15,396 bases of DNA from positions 1 through 15,396 of the forward strand of contig VGEI01000041.1 of the NCBI GenBank assembly GCA_016869415.1. Direction: 5' to 3'. Under the pieces are notes generated by a model. That model saw nothing but the letters and a program-made list of their open reading frames with translations, was not told where the DNA came from and did no database searches. Below are positions 7,687 through 15,357 of the stretch, piece by piece (positions within the stretch are counted from its first letter, which is position 1; each line of letters opens with the position of its first letter). Source of the DNA: Alphaproteobacteria bacterium (GTDB lineage Bacteria; Pseudomonadota; Alphaproteobacteria; CACIAM-22H2). A program made the translations under genes and the position numbers.

Positions 7687-7752
7687 GCGCAGCCCCCACA
7701 GCAGGAGGGCTACGCCACCGAGCAGGTGGATGAGGATCGTGGTCGCCGAGAT

Positions 7753-8007
7753 GGCCCTAACTCCAGCCGGCGGAGCGCTGGCGCGGCGCCGGAGTCATGA
7801 CGGAGTGCAACAAATCTATAAGCGATCCAATAATGAGCCAGCGCCTTGCGAAAGCAAGGAAAAATGCGGGTTCGTTAACCCAATCCCCCGCCATCCGGCG
7901 GCGCCGGCGGCCCCTCTCGTCGGGTTGCCGCGGGGGGACTATGCTGGAGACGCGCCGGACGGAGTCGGAATCTCCGCCGGCTTCAGACAATGCGCATGGG
8001 GGGTGCC
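7753..8007. other. Intergenic region between the phosphate transporter and doxX genes
   Basis: This 255-bp gap separates divergent genes and so should hold both promoters. Two small hairpins stand out: CCTTGC and GCAAGG around a GAAA tetraloop at 7844-7859, and GGGTT and AACCC around CGTT at 7868-7881. Neither is followed by a T-run on either strand, so they are not ordinary terminators. A ribosome site for the leftward gene (GGAG on the minus strand) is at 7761-7764. A 75-codon rightward frame (7797-8024) has no family features and overlaps doxX, so I do not call it a gene. Confidence 0.5.
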
Positions 8008-8465
8008 ATGTCCGATCAAGTTGAAGCGAGTGAACCGAGGCTGCTCTTTCCGCAGCTCAAGCCGTTCTACGACAAGATGGAGCCGATCTCCTGGCTGCTG
8101 GTGCGGCTGGCGGTCGGCCTGATCATCATTCCGCACGGTTGGCCCAAGCTGATGGCCGGCATCGAGGCGACCGCCCAGAGGGCCCTGACCTCGCGCGGCA
8201 TCGAGCCGGCCTACCCGTTGGCCATCGCCCTGATCCTGCTGGAGACGGTCGGCGGGCTGTGCGTGGCGCTCGGCCTGTTCACCCGCTTCTGGGCGGCGGC
8301 CATCGCCATCGAGATGGCAATCATCGTCTATCACCATCTCGGCGGCGGCTTCGGCTGGACCAGCCGCGGCTACGAGTACCCGCTGATGTGGGGCCTGGTC
8401 ATGCTGGCGGTGGCGCTGCGCGGCGGCGGCCCCTACTCGCTCGACCGGCGGCTCGGCAAGGAGCT

Positions 8466-8469
<4 letters not shown>
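8008..8469 (+). CDS. DoxX family membrane protein
   Basis: A 153-residue inner-membrane protein of the DoxX family. Four hydrophobic segments are visible: about 27-43 (PISWLLVRLAVGLIII), 70-90 (PLAIALILLETVGGLCVALG), 94-112 (FWAAAIAIEMAIIVYHHL) and 127-140 (PLMWGLVMLAVALRG). PHGWPKL after the first segment and the GWTSRGYEYPLMW stretch before the last are typical of the family. DoxX-type proteins are linked to quinone or redox-related membrane functions, but the exact role here is unknown. Three in-frame ATGs occur at 7990, 7996 and 8008; I chose 8008 because a G-rich ribosome site (GGGGGG) sits about five bases before it. Its TAG stop overlaps the stop of the convergent kinase gene. Confidence 0.87.
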
Positions 8470-9677
<1,208 letters not shown>

Positions 9678-9941
9678 TGCACACCCCCGGTGATCGAGGC
9701 CCTCACCTAGCCGAGGCAGCTTAATGCTTTGTTAGCCATAGGCAAATATTTGTTATTTAATGATAATTTTCGTGAAACTGCAGGCAGCCCGCACTTTTAA
9801 TGAGGCTTCCCGCGGCGTATGCTCTTTGAGCAATGCTGCGCTGCAGCATCGATATCCCTCGACGATGCCCCAGGCGCCGTATGCTTGGTCCGACTCGCGG
9901 GTGCGATGTATGGCTTGCCCGCGCGCAGAGAGGGACTGCCG
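9678..9941. promoter_or_regulatory. Divergent AT-rich promoter region and structured leader of the RRM gene
   Basis: The gap separates the leftward kinase gene from the rightward RRM gene. Bases 9721-9780 are far more AT-rich than the rest of the window and probably contain promoters for one or both, though I could not fix exact -35 and -10 boxes. Bases 9833-9868 can form two mutually exclusive hairpins: ATGCTGC (9833-9839) with GCAGCAT (9843-9849), or GCATCG (9846-9851) with CGATGC (9863-9868). Short variants of CGTATGCT recur near 9816 and 9878. A temperature- or protein-responsive leader is possible but unproven. Confidence 0.45.
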
Positions 9942-10352
9942 ATGAGACAGAGCAAATTCCGGGGCAATATATTTGTCGCGAATCTCCCGCTGGGCTTCAC
10001 GGACGAACAGCTGGCCCAGACTTTCGACGCGTATGGCTTGGTGCTCGGCGCCTATCTGGCCCGCGACCCTCTCACCGGAAACACGAAAGGCTACGGCCTG
10101 GTCAACCTCGCGCCGGAGAAGGCGGCTGAGGAAGCGATCGCGGCCGTGAACGGACGCAAGGTGGAAGGCCGCACCATAGAGGCCAAGCGGGCGGATCCCG
10201 ACATGGCGATCACCATCCAGACCCGGCGGCCGATCATGGCGGCGGAGCCCGAGCCCCTGCCGGCACCCACGGCGCGGCCCGCTTTCCCGGCCGTAGCCGC
10301 CGCCCCGCGCAAGCCGGTCATCGTCGAGTACCGGAAGCGCCGCGTCTCGTAA
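9942..10352 (+). CDS. Small RRM-domain RNA-binding protein
   Basis: A 136-residue protein with one RNA recognition motif at residues 8-84. RNP2 is IFVANLP (10-16) and RNP1 is KGYGLVNL (49-56); the spacing and the helix FTDEQLAQTFDAYG between them match bacterial RRM proteins. The tail, residues 85-136, is rich in Pro, Ala and Arg and ends in a basic VEYRKRRVS, unlike the glycine-rich tails of cyanobacterial relatives. It probably binds RNA in the cytoplasm; targets are unknown. An ATG at 9942 preceded by GAGAGGGA is the start; a longer version from 9819 lacks family sequence and would translate the hairpin leader. Its last 35 bases (10318-10352) overlap the end of the convergent potI gene, so the two tails are encoded on opposite strands of the same DNA. 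Confidence 0.9.
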   Translation: MRQSKFRGNIFVANLPLGFTDEQLAQTFDAYGLVLGAYLARDPLTGNTKGYGLVNLAPEKAAEEAIAAVNGRKVEGRTIEAKRADPDMAITIQTRRPIMAAEPEPLPAPTARPAFPAVAAAPRKPVIVEYRKRRVS

Positions 10353-11127
10353 GCCAGAGCGCTGCCGCCACCAGCAGCAGCGCGGCCAGTACGAAGAGCG
10401 AGGCGAGCGCGTTGACCTGCGGCGAGAGGCCGAGGCGCACGCTCGAAAACACCACCATCGGCAAGGTCGTCGCCCCCGGGCCCGCGGTGAAGCTGGCGAT
10501 CACCAGATCGTCGAGCGAGAGCGTGAAGGCGAGCAGCCAGCCCGCCGCCAGCGCCGGCACGAGCAGCGGCAGGGTGACGCCGAGGAACGCCCGCCCCGGC
10601 GGCGCGCCGAGATCGTGGGCTGCCTCCTCCAGCGCCGGATCGAGCAGCCTGAGCCGCGCCTGGACGATCACCGCCACATAGGCGGTGGCGAAGGTCGCGT
10701 GGGCGATGACGATGGTGAGGAAGCCACGCTCGCCCGGCCAACCGATCATTTGATCCAGTGACACAAACAGCAGCAGCAGCGAGAGGCCGGAAAGCACCTC
10801 GGGCATGACCAGCGGGGCGGCGAGCAATCCCGTCAGCAACAAGCGGCCGCGGAAGCGGCCGAAACGCGCCAGCGCCATGCCGCCGGCGAGGCCGAGCAGT
10901 GTGGCCAGGGTGGCGCTGGTTGCCGCCACGCCCAGGCTCAGCCAGGCGGCATCGAGGATGCGCTCGTTGCGCGCCAGCTCGCCGTACCACCTGGTCGAGA
11001 ACCCGGCCCATACTGTCACCAGCCGCGATTCGTTGAAGGAGAAGACGATGAGCAGCAGCACGGGCAGATAGAGGAAGGCATAGCCGAATCCCAGGGCGGC
11101 AAGCAGAACGGGCGGGTTGCGCTTCAT
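10318..11127 (-). CDS. potI: Polyamine ABC transporter, second permease (PotI)
   Basis: A 269-residue inner-membrane permease with about six hydrophobic helices, pairing with PotH to form the channel for putrescine- or spermidine-type substrates. The cytoplasmic coupling (EAA) loop is clear: LEEAAHDLGAPPGRAFLGVTLPLLVPAL. N-terminal LPVLLLIVFSFNESRLVTVWAGFSTRWY is characteristic of PotI/PotC proteins. The ATG at 11125-11127 overlaps the potH TGA (ATGA), indicating translational coupling. The frame is also open further upstream into potH, but that part is a shadow. The gene ends at a TGA that lies inside the convergent RRM gene (35-bp overlap). Confidence 0.93.
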   Translation of the reverse strand: MKRNPPVLLAALGFGYAFLYLPVLLLIVFSFNESRLVTVWAGFSTRWYGELARNERILDAAWLSLGVAATSATLATLLGLAGGMALARFGRFRGRLLLTGLLAAPLVMPEVLSGLSLLLLFVSLDQMIGWPGERGFLTIVIAHATFATAYVAVIVQARLRLLDPALEEAAHDLGAPPGRAFLGVTLPLLVPALAAGWLLAFTLSLDDLVIASFTAGPGATTLPMVVFSSVRLGLSPQVNALASLFVLAALLLVAAALWLTRRGASGTRR

Positions 11128-11975
11128 GACGAGGCCGCCCGCTTCTCGATCGCCTGGAAGGCCAGGATCGGCGCCAGCAGCAGCGCCAGCAGCCCGACCG
11201 CCAGCGCCGAGGCCGCCGGCCAGTCGCGGTTGTTGAAGAATTCGGTCCAGAGGATCTTGCCGATCATCGGGCTGTCGGCGCCGCCCAGGAGATCGGGAAT
11301 AATGAACTCTCCGACCGATGGAATGAAGACGAGCAGCGAGCCGGCGGCAATACCCGGTAGCGACAGCGGTAGTGTTACGCGCAGGAAGGCGTTCCACGGC
11401 CGCGCGCCGAGATCGTGCGCCGCCTCGAGCAGGGCGGGGTCGAGCCGCTCCAGTGTGGCGTAGAGCGGCAGCACCATGAAGGGCAGGTAGGAGTAAACGA
11501 GGCCGAGATGCACGGCGAACTCGCCGGCGTCGAGCGGTAGCGGCTCGGCGACGATGCCCAGCCCCATCAGGGCCGAGTTGATCAGCCCGCTCGGCCGCAG
11601 CAGCAGCATCCAGGCGTAGACCCGGATGAGGAACGAGGTCCAGAACGGCACGATGACCAGCATGACCAGGAGGCCACGCCAGCGCTCCGGAGCGCGCGCC
11701 ATGGCGTAGGCCATCGGGTAGCCGATCAGCAGGGCGATCGCGGTCGCCGTAAAGGCGATGCGCAGCGCATTGGCGAAAGCGGCGACGTAGAGGTCGTCGT
11801 GGATCAGCAGCCGGTAGGAATCGAGCGTCCAGTTCGCCGGGTTGAGCGGCGAGGCGAAGGGCGGCACGGCATCGAGCGCCGGGACGAGGCTGATGCCGGC
11901 GACGATGACGAAGGGCGCGGCAAAGAAAGCCAGCAGCCAGACGAGCGGAGCGCCGATGAACAGCCGGCGCATCAT
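11124..11975 (-). CDS. potH: Polyamine ABC transporter, first permease (PotH)
   Basis: A 283-residue permease with about six membrane helices. The EAA coupling loop reads LEAAHDLGARPWNAFLRVTLPLSLPGI. Typical PotH/PotB features are FWTSFLIRVYAWMLLLRPSGLINSALM and the late IPSVGEFIIPDLLGGADSPMIGKILW stretch. The ATG at 11973-11975 overlaps the potG TGA by four bases and its own TGA overlaps the potI ATG by four, so all permease and ATPase genes are translationally coupled. It is intact with no odd features. Confidence 0.95.
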   Translation of the reverse strand: MMRRLFIGAPLVWLLAFFAAPFVIVAGISLVPALDAVPPFASPLNPANWTLDSYRLLIHDDLYVAAFANALRIAFTATAIALLIGYPMAYAMARAPERWRGLLVMLVIVPFWTSFLIRVYAWMLLLRPSGLINSALMGLGIVAEPLPLDAGEFAVHLGLVYSYLPFMVLPLYATLERLDPALLEAAHDLGARPWNAFLRVTLPLSLPGIAAGSLLVFIPSVGEFIIPDLLGGADSPMIGKILWTEFFNNRDWPAASALAVGLLALLLAPILAFQAIEKRAASS

Positions 11976-13090
11976 CGTGTGAGCACTGCGCCGGCCTCTT
12001 CCGGCCAGGCGATCGCGACCTCCGCGCCGGCGGCTGGCCGCGCGCCGGGCTCGCCGGCCCGGTTGGGCTGGCTGAGGCGCAGGTGGACCCCTTCGGCGAT
12101 CTCGACGACGTAGCGCGAAACATCGCCGGCGTAGACGGCCTCGCGCACCGTGCCGCGCAACGTGTTCGGGCTACCGTGCGTATCGAGGCCGATATTCTCC
12201 GGCCTGACGGCGAGCCAGACCTCCGTGCCGTCCGCGAGCGCCGGATCGTCAGGCGCGCGCAGGCGCAGCGCGCCCGACACGCTCTCGATCAGCAGCCGCC
12301 CGCCCTCGCGCCCGGCGACGCGGCCGTGGATCAGGTTGGCCCGGCCGAGGAAATCGGCGACGTAGCGCGATTGCGGCCGTTCGTAGACCTCGCGCGGCGG
12401 GCCCTCCTGCTCGAGGCGTGCTTCGCGCATGACTGCCAGCCGGCCGGCCAGGCTCATGGCCTCGTCCTGATCGTGGGTGACGAAGACGAAGGCGATACCC
12501 AGGCGCTTCTGCAGCGCCGCGAGCTCGCCGCGCATCTCCTCGCGCAGCTTGCGGTCGAGGGCCGAGAGCGGCTCGTCGAGCAGCAACGCCTTGGGCCGCT
12601 TGGCCAGGGCGCGGGCGAGCGCCACGCGCTGGCGCTGACCGCCGGAGAGCTGGTGCGGCTTGCGCCGCGCCTCGCCTTCGAGCCGCACCAGGGCCAGCAT
12701 CTCGGCAATGCGCAGCTCGATCTCCCATTTCGGCAGCCTGTCCTGTTTGAGGCCGAAGGCGATGTTCGCCGCCACGCTCAGATGCGGAAACAGCGCGTAG
12801 GACTGGAACACGGTGTTCACCGGCCGCTGCCAGGGCGGCAGATCGGTCACGTCCATGCCGTCGATGACGATGCGGCCTGCGTCGGGCCTGTCGAAACCGG
12901 CGATCAGCCGCAGCAGGGTGGTCTTGCCGCAGCCCGAGGGCCCGAGCAGCGCCAGGAACTCGCCCGGCTCGACCGTGAGGCTGACATCGTCCGCGGCGAC
13001 GACCTCGCCGAAGCGCTTCGAGACGCCGTCGAGGGAGATGAGAGGTGCGGTCATGGGCACCTCACCCGGCCCCGCTGTGTCGGCCGTCAC
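11972..13090 (-). CDS. potG: Polyamine ABC transporter ATP-binding protein (PotG)
   Basis: A 372-residue ATPase that powers the importer from the cytoplasmic face. Walker A GPSGCGKTT (50-58), Q-loop Q96, signature LSGGQRQR (148-155), Walker B LLLDEP (169-174) with the catalytic Glu, D-loop SALD and switch H206 (THDQDEAM) are all present. Residues after about 240 form the TOBE-type regulatory region (ADFLGRANLIHGRVAGREGG, VWLAVRPENIGL). The listed GTG start (13088-13090) overlaps the potF TGA as GTGA; an ATG at codon 13 (13052-13054) preceded by GGTGAGG is a good alternative that would give a more usual N-terminus (MTAPLISLDGVSKRFG). The stop overlaps potH by four bases. Confidence 0.95.
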   Translation of the reverse strand: MTADTAGPGEVPMTAPLISLDGVSKRFGEVVAADDVSLTVEPGEFLALLGPSGCGKTTLLRLIAGFDRPDAGRIVIDGMDVTDLPPWQRPVNTVFQSYALFPHLSVAANIAFGLKQDRLPKWEIELRIAEMLALVRLEGEARRKPHQLSGGQRQRVALARALAKRPKALLLDEPLSALDRKLREEMRGELAALQKRLGIAFVFVTHDQDEAMSLAGRLAVMREARLEQEGPPREVYERPQSRYVADFLGRANLIHGRVAGREGGRLLIESVSGALRLRAPDDPALADGTEVWLAVRPENIGLDTHGSPNTLRGTVREAVYAGDVSRYVVEIAEGVHLRLSQPNRAGEPGARPAAGAEVAIAWPEEAGAVLTR

Positions 13091-14193
13091 CGCCCCGTGG
13101 TGATGCGGGTCCAGGCACGGGTACGCTGGCGCTCGTAGGCGCGTTGCGGCGCGGTGATTGTGTAGAAACGCTGGCGCAGCTCGTCGGGCGGATAGATGGT
13201 GGGGTCGCCGCGCACCTCGGCGTCGAGCAGCGGCAGCGAGGCCGGCACGGCGTTGGCGTAGCCGATGAAGTTGCTGTTTTTCGCCACGACGTCGGGCCGC
13301 AGCACGAAATCTAGGAAACGGTGCGCCGCGTCGGCGTTACGCGAATCCGCGGGGATCGCCCAGGTGTCGATCCACACCAGGGCGCCCTCCTGCGGGATGG
13401 CATACTCGACGGTGAAATTCTTCTTCGCCTCGGCAGCGCGCTTGCCCGCCTGCTTGATGTCGCCCGAGTAGCCGAAGGCGAGGCAGGCATCGCCGTTGGC
13501 GAGGTCGTTGATGTACTCGGAGGAGTGCCATTTGCGCACGAAGGGCCTGATGGCCTGCAGCACCTTGGCCGCCGCCTCGAGATCCTCGATCGAGTGGCTG
13601 TCCGGGTTGCGGCCGAGATAGGCCAGCGCCGCCGGGATGACGTCGGTCGCGGAGTCGAGGACGACGACGCCGCAGCTCTTGAAACGCTGGACGATGGCCG
13701 GATCGAACAGCACCTTGAGGCTGTAGACCGGCGCGTCGGGCATGGCGCGCATCAGGGTGCGCGTGTTGTAGCCGATGCCGGTCGTGCCCCACATCCAGGG
13801 GATGGCGTGGCGGTTGTCGGGATCGTACTTGGCGAGCTGCTGCATCAGCGCCGGGTCGAGGTTCTTATAGTTGGTCAGCCTGTCGCGCTCGACCGGGCGG
13901 TAGAGCTTGGCCGGGATCTGCTGCGCCAGGAACGGCGAGGCGGTGGGCACCACGAGGTCGTAGCCCGAGCGGCCGGCGCGCAGCTTGGCGTCGAGCACCT
14001 CGTTGGCGTCGTAGACGTCGTAGCGCACCTTGATGCCGCTCTCCTTCTCGAAGGCGGCGATCGTGGTCTCGTCGATGTAGTCGTTCCAGTTGTAGATGAT
14101 GAGCGTGCCCCGGCTCTGAGGATTGAGCTGGGCGGCGGCGGATGCAGCACCGAGCGCCAGCACGCAAATTGCCGAAAATACGAGCTTACGCAT
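13087..14193 (-). CDS. potF: Polyamine ABC transporter periplasmic binding protein (PotF-like)
   Basis: A 368-residue periplasmic binding protein that captures putrescine-type polyamines. Residues 1-21 (MRKLVFSAICVLALGAASAAA) are a signal peptide with a likely cut after AAA. The mature start TLIIYNWNDYIDE, then YDVYDANEVLDAKLRAGRSGYDLVVPTASPFLAQQI and PWMWGTTGIGYN, are hallmarks of PotF/PotD proteins. WNDYI and the later WHSSEYINDLANGDACLAFGYSGD lie in the binding cleft. The ATG at 14191-14193 has GGGGAG eight bases upstream. It heads the potFGHI operon, as in Escherichia coli. Putrescine versus spermidine preference cannot be settled from sequence alone. Confidence 0.93.
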   Translation of the reverse strand: MRKLVFSAICVLALGAASAAAQLNPQSRGTLIIYNWNDYIDETTIAAFEKESGIKVRYDVYDANEVLDAKLRAGRSGYDLVVPTASPFLAQQIPAKLYRPVERDRLTNYKNLDPALMQQLAKYDPDNRHAIPWMWGTTGIGYNTRTLMRAMPDAPVYSLKVLFDPAIVQRFKSCGVVVLDSATDVIPAALAYLGRNPDSHSIEDLEAAAKVLQAIRPFVRKWHSSEYINDLANGDACLAFGYSGDIKQAGKRAAEAKKNFTVEYAIPQEGALVWIDTWAIPADSRNADAAHRFLDFVLRPDVVAKNSNFIGYANAVPASLPLLDAEVRGDPTIYPPDELRQRFYTITAPQRAYERQRTRAWTRITTGR

Positions 14194-14502
14194 CGCCGAA
14201 TCTCCCCTGCCCCGTCAGGCGATTGAGCCTGTTGACTGAGATCGAGTCAATGCGCGCAGCCACCGACCGGCCGGCAGAAGCGGTTCACGATCGCCCTCGC
14301 ATTAGCGCCGGGGCTCCACGCTGTTGACCTGTGCTCCAACCCCTATTCAGAGGTCGGCAGAGTCTATTCAATTTGGGCCCGCCGGTCTCGGTAGCGCAAC
14401 AGGACGAAACGCGAAGCCCCGCGGCGAGCGAGACCCTGCCGCGGTCACATACTATAACGCATAACGTCTTGCGTTATGGCCTACAACCGGATACGCTCTG
14501 GC
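14194..14502. promoter_or_regulatory. Divergent regulatory region of potFGHI and higBA
   Basis: The gap serves two divergent operons. An inverted repeat TTGACT and AGTCAA with a 7-base spacer lies at 14232-14250, about 40 bases before potF. Read leftward it offers TTGACT as a -35 box followed after 17 bases by CTCAAT, a weak -10, so it may be the potF promoter or an operator. The right end holds the higBA operator, annotated separately. Between 14260 and 14450 I see no gene and no other clear signal. Confidence 0.45.
14454..14478. promoter_or_regulatory. higBA operator with TAACG half-sites
   Basis: Three half-sites are packed here: ATAACGC (14454-14460), ATAACGT (14461-14467) and the reverse-oriented GCGTTAT (14471-14477). 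CATAACG and CGTTATG make a perfect 7-base inverted repeat around TCTTG. TATAAC at 14453-14458 could be the -10 box. HigA/GraA-type antitoxins are known to bind sites with TAACG arms, so this is the likely autoregulatory site. Confidence 0.65.
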
Positions 14503-14784
14503 GTGATCAAATCCTTTCGATCCGCCGAGACCGAGCGGATATGGCACGGCGAGTTCAATCGGCGGCTGCCGCACGACATTCAGGCCGTGGCTCTGCGCAA
14601 GCTTCGACTTCTCAACAACGCGCAACGGCTTTCCGACCTTCGAATACCGCCCAACAACCGCCTTGAAGCTCTTGTCGGAAGCCGGAAAGGCCAATACAGC
14701 ATTCGCGTCAACGATCAGTGGCGGGTCTGCTTCCGCTGGTCTGAAGGAGGACCGTTCGATGTCGAGATCGTCGACTACCACTAG
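14503..14784 (+). CDS. higB: HigB-family toxin (RelE-like mRNA interferase)
   Basis: A 93-residue RelE-superfamily toxin. HigB toxins cut mRNA in translating ribosomes; that is inferred from family. Conserved pieces are IKSFRSAETERIW at the start, the central RKLRLLNNAQRLSDLRIPPNNRLEALVG, and the C-terminal GQYSIRVNDQWRVCFRW with FDVEIVDYH. I start at the GTG at 14503 because HigB proteins begin MIKSF and are about 92-93 residues; an upstream ATG at 14476 is in frame but lies inside the operator and has no ribosome site. Neither start has a strong ribosome site, so the toxin may be weakly translated. Toxin precedes antitoxin, the normal order for higBA. The antitoxin gene overlaps its last 26 bases. 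Confidence 0.9.
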   Translation: MIKSFRSAETERIWHGEFNRRLPHDIQAVALRKLRLLNNAQRLSDLRIPPNNRLEALVGSRKGQYSIRVNDQWRVCFRWSEGGPFDVEIVDYH

Positions 14785-15070
14785 GCGCATCCCGAACCCG
14801 TCGCCGGGCGAAATCCTGGCGCGGGAGTTCCTGGAGCCGATGGGCCTGAGCCAGAACGCGCTGGCACGGGCTATCCGCGTGCCGCCGCGGCGGATCAACG
14901 AGATCGTGCTGGGCCGCCGCGCCGTCACGGCCGACACGGACCTCCGGCTGGCGCGCTTCTTCGGCCTTTCGGAGGGGTTCTGGATGGGGCTGCAGGCCGA
15001 CTACGAGCTGATGGAGCGCCGCCGCGAGATCGGGCGCGAGCTTGCCGCCATCCGCCCACGGGCGGCCTGA
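14759..15070 (+). CDS. higA: HigA-family antitoxin (XRE helix-turn-helix)
   Basis: A 103-residue antitoxin that should bind HigB and repress the operon. The helix-turn-helix lies at residues about 29-68 (GLSQNALARAIRVPPRRINEIVLGRRAVTADTDLRLARFFG), followed by the HigA-typical FWMGLQADYELMERRREIG. The ATG at 14759 has a perfect AGGAGG eight bases upstream, which fixes the start within the end of higB; the frame is open earlier but only as a shadow of higB. The strong ribosome site here against the weak GTG start of higB would keep antitoxin in excess. Confidence 0.93.
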   Translation: MSRSSTTTRRIPNPSPGEILAREFLEPMGLSQNALARAIRVPPRRINEIVLGRRAVTADTDLRLARFFGLSEGFWMGLQADYELMERRREIGRELAAIRPRAA

Positions 15071-15148
15071 ACGCCGACCCGGCGGGCCACGGCGCTCCCG
15101 CATCCGCTCAGGCGGCCTGCCGGGTGAGGCAACGGACAAACCCGGGTG

Positions 15149-15225
15149 GGACAAAGAGCGCCTCTCGCGCAATCGCGACGATTGCGCTGCGGCGTTGTCC
15201 GCGCGACACGCCTTGCGTGTCGCGC
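15149..15225. repeat. Two adjacent strong stem-loops, possible structured RNA
   Basis: First structure: GGACAA (15149-15154) and CGCC (15159-15162) pair with GGCG and TTGTCC (15191-15200), enclosing a perfect 9-bp hairpin, GCGCAATCG and CGATTGCGC around CGA (15167-15187). Second structure, starting at the next base: an 11-bp perfect hairpin, GCGCGACACGC and GCGTGTCGCGC around CTT (15201-15225). No T-run follows on either strand. It could be a small RNA, a leader element, a REP-like palindrome, or a terminator region for higBA. Confidence 0.6.
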
Positions 15226-15284
15226 TGGGGATAAGTCTGCGGCATCGGCGCTTTCTCTAACGCTCTCAACACCCTGAAAATCGC

Positions 15285-15302
15285 AAACGTCTATAGACGT
15301 TT
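15285..15302. promoter_or_regulatory. 18-bp perfect palindrome, probable operator
   Basis: AAACGTCTATAGACGTTT is fully self-complementary with no spacer. It ends 55 bases before the ATG at 15358, where an operator would be expected, and its centre TATAGA could serve as a -10 box. A dimeric repressor such as a TetR-family protein would fit such a site; the regulator is unknown. Confidence 0.6.
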
Positions 15303-15357
15303 CGGTCCCTAGACAAAGCGGGGGGCAGCCCCCATATCGCCGGTCAGGAGAGCATCC

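Larger units (their letters stand above)
15071..15357. other. Intergenic region right of higA, gene-free
   Basis: No credible gene is seen in these 287 bases. They hold the strongest secondary structures in the window (15149-15225), an 18-bp perfect palindrome (15285-15302), a G-run and C-run hairpin at 15320-15333, and a good ribosome site (CAGGAG, near 15345) for the gene beginning at 15358. A 72-codon frame crossing it (15042-15260) starts inside higA and translates through the hairpins, so it is not called. Confidence 0.6.

Noticed and set aside
7797..8024. 75-codon rightward frame between the transporter and doxX genes
   Set aside because: It has no family features, no ribosome site, and overlaps the start of doxX in another frame.
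9819..9941. Longer RRM protein beginning at 9819
   Set aside because: The extra 41 residues have no family resemblance and would translate the hairpin leader; the ATG at 9942 has a good ribosome site.
15226..15234. DnaA box (TGGGGATAA)
   Set aside because: It has one mismatch to TGTGGATAA, stands alone, and there is no AT-rich or replication-gene context to suggest an origin.
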